A DNA stretch of 64,000 bases, from the NCBI RefSeq assembly GCF_017086365.1, contig NZ_CP070969.1, positions 3,596,001 through 3,660,000 on the forward strand, written 5' to 3'. Numbering within the stretch: position 1 is the stretch's first letter; each line of letters begins with the position of its first letter. Positions 44,826-54,363 of the stretch are shown in pieces. Both the position numbers and the translations under genes were made by a program. The stretch comes from Paenibacillus tianjinensis. GTDB lineage: Bacteria > Bacillota > Bacilli > Paenibacillales > Paenibacillaceae. The notes under the pieces were generated by a model, which saw only the letters and a program-made list of their open reading frames with translations, did not search any database and was not told the origin of the DNA.

Positions 44826-46046
44826 TCAGCGGTGCAATTCAAATTTGGCATGCAGCGCACGCAGCGACTGCACCATATCTTCTTTCTTCACAAGAACCCA
44901 AATAGTGGTATTCGAATCTGCCGACTGCAGAATCTGGATATTTTGCGAGCTCAGTGCTTCAACGATCCGGGCCATGATTCCAGGCACACCGTTAATACCG
45001 CCGCCGATGACCGATACTTTGGCGCAGCCGGACAGGCTTTTGGGCCGGAGTCCAAGCTCCTGGAGCGCAGCGATCGCCTGCTCTGATTTGTCGTCATTCA
45101 CAGTATAAAGTGCTTCCGACGGTGTTACATTGATAAAATCTACACTGATGCCGCTGTCGGCCATACTCTTGAATATCTGCAGCTGCACTCCCGTGCCGTT
45201 CCCGTCAGGACACTCCACGGATATTTGCGTAATATTGCTTACATACGCGATACCCGTCACAAAACGGTCTACAATGCCGTGGGAAACGTCACTGAACCCT
45301 TCAGGATGGGTGACCAATGTTCCTTCTGCTTCAGAGAACGTAGAACGCACACGCACCGGAATTTGGGCCTGCATAGCAATCTCCACGGCACGCGGATGAA
45401 TGACCTTAGCCCCCTGGTATGCCATATTACAGATTTCTGTATAACTAACATAGGTCAGCGGCTTCGCATCTTCCACAATCCGCGGATCAGCAGTAAGAAT
45501 TCCATCCACATCGGTATATATATCGACCATATCCGCACGAAGTGCAGCTCCCAGCGCCGTGGCTGAGGTATCGCTGCCGCCTCTTCCCAGAGTTGTGAAA
45601 TCCCCGGCTTCGGTCTGACCCTGAAACCCGGTTACTATTACTACTTTATGCTCACGCAGTTCCCGTAGAATCCGTTCTGTACGCACATCCAGAATTCTTG
45701 CATTGCCGTAGCTGCTGTCAGTCAAAAAGCCCGCCTGAGCCCCTGTCAGCACGGTGGAACGGATGCCTTCCTGCTCCAGCAATCCGCATAGCGTAGTTGC
45801 AGAGATGATCTCTCCGCAGCACATCAAAAGGTCCTTCTCGCGGTCCGGCAGCGAATTGCCGTTCTGCACGGCCCAGTCCAGCAAGGTGTCCGTAGCATAG
45901 GGCTCGCCTTTGCGCCCCATGGCTGACACTACAACAACAAGGCTGAATCCGCTGGCAAGTTCCCGTTTGACATGGCGGATAACATGCTCTCTGGCCATCG
46001 GAGTGGAAAGTGAGGTACCGCCGAATTTTTGCACTAAAATACCCAT
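44826..46046 (-). CDS. dapG: aspartokinase I (DapG)
   Basis: A 406-residue aspartate kinase, first step of the aspartate pathway. KFGGTS at residues 7-12 binds ATP. The kinase domain (to ~240; GRGGSDTSATALGAAL) is followed by two ACT domains (~265-406) expected to bind the feedback inhibitor, diaminopimelate for DapG in B. subtilis. Start ATG with GGAGGAA upstream. In B. subtilis asd lies directly before dapG; here a second dpaA occupies that place. Confidence 0.95.
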   Translation of the reverse strand: MGILVQKFGGTSLSTPMAREHVIRHVKRELASGFSLVVVVSAMGRKGEPYATDTLLDWAVQNGNSLPDREKDLLMCCGEIISATTLCGLLEQEGIRSTVLTGAQAGFLTDSSYGNARILDVRTERILRELREHKVVIVTGFQGQTEAGDFTTLGRGGSDTSATALGAALRADMVDIYTDVDGILTADPRIVEDAKPLTYVSYTEICNMAYQGAKVIHPRAVEIAMQAQIPVRVRSTFSEAEGTLVTHPEGFSDVSHGIVDRFVTGIAYVSNITQISVECPDGNGTGVQLQIFKSMADSGISVDFINVTPSEALYTVNDDKSEQAIAALQELGLRPKSLSGCAKVSVIGGGINGVPGIMARIVEALSSQNIQILQSADSNTTIWVLVKKEDMVQSLRALHAKFELHR

Positions 46047-46180
46047 TATATAATTCCTCCATTACTTCTCTAAGCAAGCACACTGATGATGCGCAGAAGA
46101 ACTGTCGAAATCCAAAGAAACGGCTCTTATTACGCCAGGTCTATACTTTGATACACAGAATAAACTGCCATCCTTACTAT

Positions 46181-47074
46181 TTACAGCCGGTTATGCAAAG
46201 CCTCGTCCGATATTGACTGTACCAGAGCACTCCCTATAATCATTCCCGCTGTTCTCGGAGCAACAATACCCGGAAGTCCCAGTGCAGGAATGGCCTTGAT
46301 CCCATGCTGCTCCGCATACCGGAAATCACATCCCCCGGGGGCAGAGGCCAAATCAATAATGACGCAATGTTTGGGGATTCTCGATAGCACCTCAGCTGTA
46401 AGGATCATGCTCGGTATGGTATTAAAGATGAGATCGGCTTCCTTCACCTGCTCCATCAGTGAATCAGTTATAAAGGGCTTCCAGCCCATCTCCTCTGCGC
46501 GCGCGTAATGCTCCAGCTTCCTGACACCCATCTTGACACGGGCACCCAGACCTTGCAGCGATCTGGCCATCGTAAACCCGATTCTGCCCATTCCAAGCAC
46601 CACCGAGCACGAACCATGAATGGTAAAATCGGTATTCTGAATGGCCACAACCAGCGCGCCTTCTGCAGTCGGAATAGAATTGTAGATAGCCACATCATCC
46701 CGGCTCATCAACTCAACCAGTCTAAGCGAATGGCTGGCGCACAGGCTTCGCAAATAGTTTTTGGCTATACCAGTATACACCGTACAGCCTGTTGGCAGCG
46801 CTGCAAAATGTTCCTCCAGCAGCCGCATGGGTCCGGAAGAATACGCCGCGGCCAGGTTTCCCTCTTCGTCACAGCCCGCCGCCGGCAGCACGAGTACATC
46901 CGCGCAGCCCAGCAGTTCCGAAGAGAGCGGCTCCAGCTTCACATCTGGAATAGGGGTTTCCCACTTTTCAAACCCGGCTGCATAGACGGTAGCATCCATT
47001 TCGACACATTTGCGGATCACTTCCAGCTGTCTTGCGTCCCCGCCCAGGAACACGGTCCTGATGCCAGTCAGCAT
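46181..47074 (-). CDS. dpaA: dipicolinate synthase subunit A, second copy
   Basis: A 297-residue Rossmann-fold oxidoreductase subunit with VVLGMGRIGFTMARSLQGLG (nucleotide site, ~150-170), IFNTIPSMIL and IIDLASAPGGCDFRYAE. It is roughly three-quarters or more identical by eye to the copy at 47798-48694, including the RBS leader GGAGCGTCATCCCT before the ATG. No frameshift or lost motif is seen, so it may be functional. It stands where B. subtilis has asd. Divergence is concentrated at residues ~40-110 and the C-terminal tail. Confidence 0.9.
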   Translation of the reverse strand: MLTGIRTVFLGGDARQLEVIRKCVEMDATVYAAGFEKWETPIPDVKLEPLSSELLGCADVLVLPAAGCDEEGNLAAAYSSGPMRLLEEHFAALPTGCTVYTGIAKNYLRSLCASHSLRLVELMSRDDVAIYNSIPTAEGALVVAIQNTDFTIHGSCSVVLGMGRIGFTMARSLQGLGARVKMGVRKLEHYARAEEMGWKPFITDSLMEQVKEADLIFNTIPSMILTAEVLSRIPKHCVIIDLASAPGGCDFRYAEQHGIKAIPALGLPGIVAPRTAGMIIGSALVQSISDEALHNRL

Positions 47075-47121
47075 AGGGATGACGCTCCTCTCAAATTACA
47101 ATTCCAATTCCGGGATTGCTG

Positions 47122-47156
47122 AAAAAAGTGTTGAACCGCCCTCAGAATGAGGACGG
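47122..47156 (-). terminator. possible attenuator between dpaB and the second dpaA
   Basis: On the minus strand CCGTCCTCA pairs with TGAGGGCGG (one G-U and one mismatch) followed after 8 bases by TTTTTT. It could reduce transcription entering the second dpaA, dapG and dapA. Confidence 0.4.
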
Positions 47157-47201
47157 CAGATTTGAAGCCTATGATCAGGTCTGCTCCGGCAGACTTTCAT
47201 G

Positions 47202-47798
47202 CTATGCTGAATGAAACCGTTCGATAATCATCGGCTGCAGCTGTTTGCCCTGCAGGGCCGCGTAGCAGGCCTCGGGAATGAGTTCCATGCGCGCTACAAG
47301 CGAATTAGGCTTGCCTTCAGGGTTATCCTGGCCGAACGGTACAAAATAAATATGTTTGGCTACCAGTAGCTTCGCAATATTCGCTGCGTTCAGGCCTAGA
47401 CCATCATTAGTGGAGATCGCCAGCACAAGCGGACGGCCATTACGCATCTGCGATTTGGCTGCCATCAGTACAGGGCTGTCAGTCATCGCGTTTGCCAGTT
47501 TGCTCGTTGTATTCCCTGTGCAAGGAGCAATGGTGAGCACATCGAGCAGCTTGGATGGTCCCAGCGGTTCCGCTTCAACAATTGTAGAAATGATATCATT
47601 CCCCGTTATATCTTTCAACTGTTTTAGCCAATTTTCCGATGTGCCGAAGCGTGTGTCCGTGTTCAGCACAGATGCCGAAACAATCGGCACCACATTGGCC
47701 CCTCCGTCCATAAACCGTTGAATCTGCGGCATCACCTCAGCAAACGTGCAATGTGAGCCAGTGATGGCATAACCTACTGTTTTTCCATGCCAATCCAT
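47202..47798 (-). CDS. dpaB: dipicolinate synthase subunit B
   Basis: A 198-residue flavoprotein-like subunit (family PF02441), starting KTVGYAITGSHCTFAEVMPQ with LTIAPCTGNTTSKLANAMTDSPVLMA. With DpaA it oxidises dihydrodipicolinate to dipicolinic acid, the major small molecule of the spore core, in the mother cell. It overlaps the first dpaA by 1 bp, so it is translationally coupled to that copy. Confidence 0.95.
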   Translation of the reverse strand: MDWHGKTVGYAITGSHCTFAEVMPQIQRFMDGGANVVPIVSASVLNTDTRFGTSENWLKQLKDITGNDIISTIVEAEPLGPSKLLDVLTIAPCTGNTTSKLANAMTDSPVLMAAKSQMRNGRPLVLAISTNDGLGLNAANIAKLLVAKHIYFVPFGQDNPEGKPNSLVARMELIPEACYAALQGKQLQPMIIERFHSA

Positions 47799-48694
47799 TA
47801 TTGGTCCCCCTTGTTTAAAGTCTCCTCCGAGATCGACTGTACCAGCGCACTTCCCATAATCATCCCGGCACTTTTCGGGGCTACAATCCCTGGCAATCCG
47901 GGTGCAAGCATAGCCTTGATTCCCCGCTTCTCCGCATAACGGAAATCACAGCCGCCCGGAGCTGAGGCCAAATCGATAATGACGCAATGCCTAGGTATTC
48001 TGGAGAGCACCTGCGCCGTGATAATCATGCTCGGTATAGTATTAAAGATCAGGTCGGTATCTGTCACCTGCTGCAGCAGCTCACCGGTCATAAAGGGCTT
48101 CCAGCCCATCTCTTCCGCACGGGCATAGTGGTCCTGCTTCCGGACACCCACTTTTACAGTAGAGCCTAATCCCTGCAATGCCCTTGCCATCGTAAAACCG
48201 GTCCGGCCCATGCCCAGCACCATCGAGACGGAACCGTGGATCGTAAAATCGGTATTCTGAATGGCCATGACAAGTGCGCCTTCCGCTGTCGGAATGGAAT
48301 TATAAATCGCTACATCATCCCTGTTCAGCAGCTCTACGAGCTTCAAGGAATACTTAGCGCACAGACTGCGCAAATAACTTTTGGCCATACCGGTATATAC
48401 GGTTGCGCCTTGCGGGAGTGCTGCAGCATGCTCATCCAGCAGCTGCAGGCGTCCGGTGGAGAACAACGCGTTGATATTCCCTTCCTCGTCACATCCTACC
48501 GTAGGCAGCACCAGTACATCCGCACTGCCGAGCAGCTCCGGCGACAGTTGTGCCAGGTTCACCCCCGGGCTAGGGGCTTCCCATTTTTCGAACCCGGCGG
48601 CGCTTACCGTCGCATCCATTTCCACGCATTTTCGAATCACTTCAAGCTGTCTCGCGTCCCCGCCCAGGAACACGATCCTGATGCCAGTAAGCAT
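47798..48694 (-). CDS. dpaA: dipicolinate synthase subunit A, first copy
   Basis: A 298-residue NAD(P)-type dehydrogenase subunit with VLGMGRTGFTMARALQGLG, NTIPSMIITAQVLSRIP and LASAPGGCDFRYAE. The ATG at 48694 (MLTGIRIVFLGGDARQ) follows the same GGAGCG leader as copy 2; an in-frame GTG nine codons earlier is unlikely. It is first in the operon and coupled to dpaB, so it is the canonical subunit. A candidate sigma-K promoter lies 40-70 bp upstream. Confidence 0.94.
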   Translation of the reverse strand: MLTGIRIVFLGGDARQLEVIRKCVEMDATVSAAGFEKWEAPSPGVNLAQLSPELLGSADVLVLPTVGCDEEGNINALFSTGRLQLLDEHAAALPQGATVYTGMAKSYLRSLCAKYSLKLVELLNRDDVAIYNSIPTAEGALVMAIQNTDFTIHGSVSMVLGMGRTGFTMARALQGLGSTVKVGVRKQDHYARAEEMGWKPFMTGELLQQVTDTDLIFNTIPSMIITAQVLSRIPRHCVIIDLASAPGGCDFRYAEKRGIKAMLAPGLPGIVAPKSAGMIMGSALVQSISEETLNKGDQ

Positions 48695-48735
48695 AGGGAT
48701 GACGCTCCTTTCCACATACACTATCGACTATAGAG

Positions 48736-48764
48736 CATCTTATGCCGGGGCCGCCGGATGGGTG
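48736..48764 (-). promoter_or_regulatory. candidate sigma-K promoter of the dipicolinate operon
   Basis: CACC (48761-48764), 16 bases, then GCATAAGATG (CATA at 48741-48744) on the minus strand resembles sigma-K (mACm-N16-gCATAnnnTA) with one -10 mismatch. In B. subtilis dpaAB is transcribed by sigma-K. The predicted leader is about 35 nt. Confidence 0.55.
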
Positions 48765-48877
48765 ATGAGCGGAGAAGAATTCCTGGGCGAATATCTCGGG
48801 TAACGTGCGGGAGGGCAAACCCTTGAAGCGGCGGAGTGCCGGGGCAGATGTATATGAAAAAACCACCGTCCGAAAAT

Positions 48878-48928
48878 AAAAAAAGCTTGCGGATTGCGCC
48901 CGGCAAGGGGCGGATTATCCGCAAGCTT
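48878..48928 (-). terminator. Rho-independent terminator of dut
   Basis: AAGCTTGCGGAT pairs perfectly with ATCCGCAAGCTT around an inner GCCC/GGGC helix, followed on the minus strand by seven T residues. It separates the ylxY-mlpA-dut unit from the dpa operon. Confidence 0.92.
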
Positions 48929-48951
48929 TTAGTATAGAAATTTAGAATACT

Positions 48952-49404
48952 TTACTTCCCTGTATGACCAAAGCCGCCGGCACCGCGTTCGGTTTCAGAC
49001 AGCTCTTCAACTTCGACCAGTGTCACAGCGGGAACAGCCTGGAAGACCATCTGGGCAATCCGCTCATTGCGGGCAATCGCAAAGGGCTCCTGACCCAGGT
49101 TAATCAGCAGCACCTTGATTTCACCGCGGTAATCAGCATCAATGGTGCCTGGTGTGTTCAGGCAGGTAATGCCATGCTTAAAGGCCAGGCCGCTGCGCGG
49201 GCGGATTTGCGCCTCCAGCCCGTCCGGCATCGCCAGGGCGATTCCTGTAGGGATCAGCGCACGCTCACCCGGAGCAAGCACCACCTGCTCGGCTACAGAG
49301 GCATACAAATCGTATCCGGAGGCCTGCTCCGACATTTTGCGCGGCAGCAGCACATCCTCATTTCCCGGAAGCTTGTTAATTTGAACGTAATAAGACAAGA
49401 TCAT
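48952..49404 (-). CDS. dut: deoxyuridine 5'-triphosphate nucleotidohydrolase (dUTPase)
   Basis: A ~150-residue trimeric dUTPase with all five motifs: [39 protein letters not shown] and the C-terminal [10 protein letters not shown]. It hydrolyses dUTP to dUMP and PPi. The start (ATG 49404, or TTG 49398, which has better spacing to AGGAG) lies inside the end of mlpA, so the reading frames overlap by about 25 bp and are coupled. It occupies the place of B. subtilis ymxH. Confidence 0.93.
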   Translation of the reverse strand: MILSYYVQINKLPGNEDVLLPRKMSEQASGYDLYASVAEQVVLAPGERALIPTGIALAMPDGLEAQIRPRSGLAFKHGITCLNTPGTIDADYRGEIKVLLINLGQEPFAIARNERIAQMVFQAVPAVTLVEVEELSETERGAGGFGHTGK

Positions 49405-50641
49405 CTCTCCTAACATTGGCAATCGCTTTATCTGTGGAGCCGACCATCGCCAGTGCGAGAGGTTCAGCAAACATTTGGTCCAGCAGCTGGTTCACATCAT
49501 CCATCGTTACACGCCCGATTTTATCAATCATGTCATCCAGTGTATCATGTCTTCCCAGCATCAGCTCGTTTTTACCGATCCGGTTCATCCGGCTGCTGGT
49601 ACTCTCCAGGCTTAGGATCAGACTGCCTTTGAGCTGCTCCTTGCCTTTTCTCAGCTCATCTTCACTGATGCCCTTTACAGCAAGCTCATGCATCATTTCC
49701 TTAATCAGCACCGTAACCTCTTTGGTCTGCTTCGGCGCTGTCCCCGCATATACGGTGAACAGGCCGCTGTCCACCTGGGAGCTATGATAAGAATACACGG
49801 AGTAGGCCAGTCCGCGCTTCTCCCGGATCTCCTGGAACAGGCGTGAGCTCATGCCACCGCCAATAGCGTTGTTTAAGAGCACCATCGGATATTGCAGCGG
49901 TCCGCCGCTCTGAACACCTGGCAGGGAAATGCAGATGTGGTTCTGCTCCGTTTTTTTACGGTGGAACAGCAGCTCGCCATGGAATTCAGGTGCTGTCAGC
50001 GCAGCAGCCTCACCGTGATTGTCAAAAGAACCAAAATGGCGCTCCAATAGTCCGGTAAGATTATCATCAATGTTGCCCGCTACGCTGATCACCGTATTTT
50101 CAATAGTATACTGAGCCTTCATATAGGCACGCAGATCATCAGGGGTCATTGCCAGCAGGCGTTCCTTAAGGCCAAGAATCGAATAAGCCAGCGGGTGTTC
50201 CCCGTAAGCGGCTGCGCACATCAGGTCATGGACCAGATCATCCGGCGTATCCTCGCACATGGAGATCTCCTCGAGGATAACATTCTTCTCCTTCGCCAAT
50301 TCTTCGGCGTCCATGCGTGAACGGAAGAACATATCGGAGAGCACATCCACTGCAATCGGGAGATGCTCATCGAGCACTTTTGCGTAATAGCATGTATATT
50401 CCTTCGAGGTGAATGCATTGACGTTGCCGCCAATCGCATCAAACTGCTCGGCAATATCCTTGGCGCTGAAGCGGTCAGTGCCCTTAAACAGCATATGTTC
50501 AATAAAATGAGAAATCCCGTTATTCAAGGGGTTCTCATTGCGGGAGCCCGTTTTGACCCAGATTCCAAAGGAGACGGATCGGCCGGTGGGAATTTTCTCT
50601 GTCACCACTCGCAGGCCGTTTGATAATACGATTTTTTCCAA
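49376..50641 (-). CDS. mlpA: MlpA/YmxG, M16-family zinc peptidase
   Basis: A 421-residue processing-peptidase-like M16 enzyme with the zinc motif HFIEH (His45, Glu48, His49) and a downstream glutamate helix. Start TTG behind AGGAGG. Located between ylxY and dut, where B. subtilis has mlpA, implicated in extracellular protease regulation. Cytoplasmic, no signal peptide. Substrate unknown. Confidence 0.94.
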   Translation of the reverse strand: MEKIVLSNGLRVVTEKIPTGRSVSFGIWVKTGSRNENPLNNGISHFIEHMLFKGTDRFSAKDIAEQFDAIGGNVNAFTSKEYTCYYAKVLDEHLPIAVDVLSDMFFRSRMDAEELAKEKNVILEEISMCEDTPDDLVHDLMCAAAYGEHPLAYSILGLKERLLAMTPDDLRAYMKAQYTIENTVISVAGNIDDNLTGLLERHFGSFDNHGEAAALTAPEFHGELLFHRKKTEQNHICISLPGVQSGGPLQYPMVLLNNAIGGGMSSRLFQEIREKRGLAYSVYSYHSSQVDSGLFTVYAGTAPKQTKEVTVLIKEMMHELAVKGISEDELRKGKEQLKGSLILSLESTSSRMNRIGKNELMLGRHDTLDDMIDKIGRVTMDDVNQLLDQMFAEPLALAMVGSTDKAIANVRRDDLVLLRSN

Positions 50642-50722
50642 TTCTAAGTCCTCCTGGCACAGCCTTGTTTCTGTCCTGTAGATTTATTAAGCGCGACTCT
50701 AATCCTACCAGAAATTAACGAC

Positions 50723-51709
50723 TCACTCAACTTCGGTGGGCATCAGCCGCTCCGCCGACAACGTCTGGCTGACTGTTCCAAGCTGCAGATCTTTTGCTCT
50801 GATCGCCCGTATCATGCCCTTCAGTGCCTTGGAGGAAGATGCCGTCGGATGCATCAGTATCAGCGTTCCTGGCTCAGTCTTGGCACTTATCTTAGCAATT
50901 ACAGATTCCGGGGAAGGATTCCTCCAATCGACTGTATCCAGCGTCCACAGCACTGTTTTCAGCCCCAAGGATGCAGCTATGTCCACCGTTTCCTGATCAA
51001 AATCGCCTGAAGGGGGAGCGAACCACTGATTCGTCACTCCCAGGCTCTCCTTGAGGAGGATTTGAGTCTTCTGGATTTCCGCAGTCGCCCGCGCCCGGCT
51101 TAATGTACTCATATTCGGATGAGTGTACGCATGATTCTCCATTTCATGACCACGCTTCAGCATCTCTGCAGCCAGTTCTTTATTTTTACTGAGCCAGCTT
51201 CCATCGAGAAAAAAGGTCACCTTCACCTTCTCCTCATCCAGAATGTCCAGCATCGGTTCAATATACTGATTGCCCCAGGCCACATTAATCATCAGCGAGA
51301 CCATGGGTTTGGCCGGATTGCCCCGGTAGATCGGATACGCCCCGAGATCATTTAAGGAGACCTTAGGCCGGATTTGGCGGTAAACCAGCTTAAGGCCGTC
51401 ACCAGGACCTGTCAGCAGTGCATTTCGATACGTTGCTTCTTCATCTACCTCGAGCCCGTTATAACCCGGAATGGCCTTCCAAATACGGTCTACAGTGGCA
51501 TCTACAGGGGCTGCATTCAACTTGGCTGCCTCGCTCTGAACCAGTAAACGCAGCTCCTCATTTTGTTCCTTGGGATGATTAGCCATTACTGCCAGTCCAT
51601 CCTCAGGCTTAAGCTGGGCCAGCATTTCCTTCACGGGTCTGTATGTACTGCCAATACCGATTACAACAGCAATACAGGCCAGTACAAGTGCCGCTTTGTC
51701 CGTCTTCAT
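50723..51709 (-). CDS. ylxY: YlxY-type sporulation polysaccharide deacetylase-like protein
   Basis: A 328-residue protein with a hydrophobic N-terminal segment (AALVLACIAVVIGIGSTY, signal peptide or anchor) and a NodB fold from about residue 130. Metal-binding histidines are present (NHAYTHPNM). The catalytic TFDDG motif is replaced by MINVAWG, and the Arg of RPPxG is Ala (FAPPSGDF), so deacetylase activity is doubtful. It belongs to the spore-former-restricted YlxY family. A sigma-E-like promoter precedes it. It is first of the ylxY-mlpA-dut unit. Confidence 0.92.
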   Translation of the reverse strand: MKTDKAALVLACIAVVIGIGSTYRPVKEMLAQLKPEDGLAVMANHPKEQNEELRLLVQSEAAKLNAAPVDATVDRIWKAIPGYNGLEVDEEATYRNALLTGPGDGLKLVYRQIRPKVSLNDLGAYPIYRGNPAKPMVSLMINVAWGNQYIEPMLDILDEEKVKVTFFLDGSWLSKNKELAAEMLKRGHEMENHAYTHPNMSTLSRARATAEIQKTQILLKESLGVTNQWFAPPSGDFDQETVDIAASLGLKTVLWTLDTVDWRNPSPESVIAKISAKTEPGTLILMHPTASSSKALKGMIRAIRAKDLQLGTVSQTLSAERLMPTEVE

Positions 51710-51755
51710 GACGATTTTCCTCCCCGCGCACAGTTCGTACAGGACTCTTTGTCCC

Positions 51756-51784
51756 AGACTATGAATGACAGGAGTAAAATATGC
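51756..51784 (-). promoter_or_regulatory. candidate sigma-E promoter of ylxY
   Basis: GCATATT (51778-51784) matches the sigma-E -35 kmATATT fully. Fourteen bases later CATAGTCT (51756-51763) matches CATACAnT in five of seven fixed positions. It gives a leader of about 40 nt. Confidence 0.5.
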
Positions 51785-51807
51785 TTCTTACCCGGCTTAA
51801 GCACGCC

Positions 51808-51854
51808 AAAAAGAAACGGAATTACCGCCCTGACCGGGAAGAAAATCCGTTTCT
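51808..51854 (-). terminator. second terminator after pnp
   Basis: On the minus strand AGAAACGGA pairs perfectly with TCCGTTTCT around a CCCGG-containing loop, followed by TTTTT. It is a back-up to the terminator at 51883. Confidence 0.8.
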
Positions 51855-51882
51855 GCAAATAATCTGAGAATATAACCTATTT

Positions 51883-51918
51883 AAAAAAAGAGCCAGACGC
51901 AATTGCTTCTGTCTCTTC
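51883..51918 (-). terminator. Rho-independent terminator of pnp
   Basis: On the minus strand AAGAGACAGAAGC pairs with GCGTCTGGCTCTT (with wobble) around AATT, followed by seven T residues. Confidence 0.85.
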
Positions 51919-51961
51919 TTAAAAATATCCACAAAGCCTGCTGCAAAAAGCAATGCGTAAC

Positions 51962-54064
51962 TTACGCTTTCGCTCCGGCTTCCGAAGTCAATACCGCTTT
52001 GCGCGACAAGTTGACGCGGCCCTGCTGGTCAATTTCGGTTACTTTTACAGTAATCGTATCGCCGATGGCCACAACATCTTCTACTTTCGCTACGCGCTCT
52101 GTGGACAGCTGGGAGATGTGTACCAGCCCGTCTTTGCCGGGAATCAGTTCAACGAAAGCACCGAACTTCTCGATGCGGCGAACCGTACCTACATAGATTT
52201 CACCAACTTGGACTTCCTTCACAATGCCTTCGATGATGCCACGGGCTTTTTGGATCATGGCTTCGTCGGAAGAGCCGATAAATACGCGTCCATCCTGCTC
52301 GATGTCGATCTTTACGCCGGTTTCCTCAATGATCTTGTTGATGATCTTACCGCCGGCACCAATAACATCACGGATTTTGTCCGGATTGATGTTGATAATA
52401 ATGATCTTAGGCGCATATTGGGACAGGCTAGGTCTTGGCTCAGAGATAGCTTCCATCATTTTGCCGAGGATGAACAAACGTCCTTCTCTGGCTTGCTCCA
52501 ACGCTTCCTTCAGAATCTTGCGGTCAATCCCGGCAATCTTGATATCCATCTGAATTGCGGTTACACCTTCTGCAGTTCCCGCTACCTTAAAGTCCATATC
52601 ACCCAGATGATCTTCCATACCCTGGATGTCTGTCAGAATGGAGACATGCTCTCCGTCTTTGATCAGACCCATAGCTACGCCGGCTACAGGTGCCTTGATA
52701 GGTACCCCTGCATCCATCATTGCCAGGATACTGGCGCAGATACTTGCCTGGGAAGTCGAACCGTTAGATTCAATCGCTTCCGAGACCAGACGGATCGTGT
52801 ACGGGAATTCAGTTTCACTAGGAATAACTTTGGAAAGAGCGCGTTCACCCAGTGCCCCGTGGCCGATTTCGCGGCGTCCCGGTGCTCTAAGCGGGCGGGC
52901 TTCCCCTACGCTGAACGGCGGAAAGTTGTAATGATGCATGAAACGTTTGGTTTCAGTCGGATCGATACCGTCCAGAATTTGCACATCACCAAGCGCACCA
53001 AGTGTACAAACGCTGAGAATTTGTGTTTGCCCGCGGGTAAATAGTCCGGAGCCGTGCGTACGCGGCAGGAGTGCGGTATCACATTCAATCGGACGGATTT
53101 CATCCAGCTTACGGCCATCCGGACGCACCTTGTCATGCGTAATCAGGCGGCGCACTTCATCCTTAACGATGTCATGCAGTACTTCCTTCACGTCTTTCAG
53201 AAGCTCTGGTGTCTCTATGTATTTCTCAACGAAATACTCCACCGTTTCACTGTTGATCAGATCGATAGCATCCTGGCGTGCATGCTTCTCGGCAATCTTG
53301 ACAGCTTCTACCAGACGACTCTGCGCATAAGCACGAACCTCTGTGTTCACGTCAGCATTTACCGCGTGCAGCTTTACAGCCATTTTTTCTTTACCGGCAA
53401 CGGCTACCAGCTCTTCAATCACTGCTACGATCTTGCGGATTTCTTCGTGTCCGAACATGATTGCTTCCAGCATCACGTCCTCCGGCACTTCGTTCGCTTC
53501 CGCTTCAACCATCATGATGGCATCTTTCGTTCCGGCAACCACGACATAAATGTCGCTGGCTTCCTGCTGGGCAACGTCCGGATTGATGACGAATTCGCCG
53601 TTGACTCGTCCAACCGCCACTCCGCCGATCGGCCCGTCAAACGGCACATCGGAGATGCTCAGGGCAGCAGACGTACCAATCATAGCCGCGATATCCGGGG
53701 CACAATCCTGGTCCACACTCATGACCATGTTCAGTACCTGAACATCGTTACGGAAGCCTTCCGGAAACAATGGACGAATTGGACGGTCGGTCAGGCGGCT
53801 GGACAGAATTGCTTTCTCACTCGGTCTGCCTTCCCGCTTGATAAATCCGCCAGGGATTTTACCTACTGCATATAATCTTTCTTCATAGTTAACCGTAAGC
53901 GGGAAAAAATCCAGATCTTTAGGTTCACTGGAAGCTGTAACCGTACACAATACTGCAGTATCTCCGTAGCGTACCATAACAGCGGCATTTGCCTGTTTGG
54001 CAAGGCGGCCGGTCTCCAGCACCAGGCGTCTTCCGCCAAGCTGCATTTCTACACGTTGTTCCAT
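51962..54064 (-). CDS. pnp: polynucleotide phosphorylase
   Basis: A 700-residue 3'-5' phosphorolytic exonuclease. Two RNase PH domains (residues ~10-215 and ~310-545; [22 protein letters not shown] and [22 protein letters not shown]) flank the helical linker. KH (~555-620, [19 protein letters not shown]) and S1 (~622-690, [21 protein letters not shown]) domains follow. Start ATG behind AGGAGGGG. It is separated from rpsO by a terminator and preceded by a second terminator-like hairpin in the leader, a place where PNPase genes are autoregulated in other bacteria. Confidence 0.98.
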   Translation of the reverse strand: MEQRVEMQLGGRRLVLETGRLAKQANAAVMVRYGDTAVLCTVTASSEPKDLDFFPLTVNYEERLYAVGKIPGGFIKREGRPSEKAILSSRLTDRPIRPLFPEGFRNDVQVLNMVMSVDQDCAPDIAAMIGTSAALSISDVPFDGPIGGVAVGRVNGEFVINPDVAQQEASDIYVVVAGTKDAIMMVEAEANEVPEDVMLEAIMFGHEEIRKIVAVIEELVAVAGKEKMAVKLHAVNADVNTEVRAYAQSRLVEAVKIAEKHARQDAIDLINSETVEYFVEKYIETPELLKDVKEVLHDIVKDEVRRLITHDKVRPDGRKLDEIRPIECDTALLPRTHGSGLFTRGQTQILSVCTLGALGDVQILDGIDPTETKRFMHHYNFPPFSVGEARPLRAPGRREIGHGALGERALSKVIPSETEFPYTIRLVSEAIESNGSTSQASICASILAMMDAGVPIKAPVAGVAMGLIKDGEHVSILTDIQGMEDHLGDMDFKVAGTAEGVTAIQMDIKIAGIDRKILKEALEQAREGRLFILGKMMEAISEPRPSLSQYAPKIIIININPDKIRDVIGAGGKIINKIIEETGVKIDIEQDGRVFIGSSDEAMIQKARGIIEGIVKEVQVGEIYVGTVRRIEKFGAFVELIPGKDGLVHISQLSTERVAKVEDVVAIGDTITVKVTEIDQQGRVNLSRKAVLTSEAGAKA

Positions 54065-54187
54065 AAAACCCCTCCTTGAATAGTAGTAAGCCCGCTATCG
54101 AACCGCAGGCTGTAGCGTAGCTCTTCATGAACCGAAAGCCTGCCCGAGGTTATCAGATCACGGTCCGGTTCTGTATGTTCTACAAGC

Positions 54188-54228
54188 AAAAACGGCTTGT
54201 CCTCTCAAAAGAGGTGAAATAGCCGTTT
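54188..54228 (-). terminator. terminator-like hairpin in the pnp leader
   Basis: On the minus strand AAACGGCT pairs with AGCCGTTT around a CCTCT/AGAGG helix, followed by TTTTT. It lies about 125 bp upstream of the pnp start and could act as an attenuator or RNA-processing site. Confidence 0.55.
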
Positions 54229-54276
54229 GTGCGAATCATATCCATTTGCCTCTGTAAAAGTTTTCCCTAAATTTTC

Positions 54277-54343
54277 AAAAAGCAACCCGGCTGTCCCGCT
54301 GTCGATCGTAAGAAGGACATACGGTATACAACCAGGCTGCTTT
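54277..54343 (-). terminator. terminator of rpsO
   Basis: On the minus strand AAAGCAGCCTGG pairs with CCGGGTTGCTTT (two G-U wobbles) over a long loop, followed by TTTTT. Confidence 0.7.
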
Positions 54344-54363
54344 AAGGTTACTCTTATGGGAAA

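Noticed and set aside
51953..53044. Plus-strand 363-residue open frame
   Set aside because: It lies entirely antisense to pnp, whose domains are complete; no RBS and no recognisable protein pattern.
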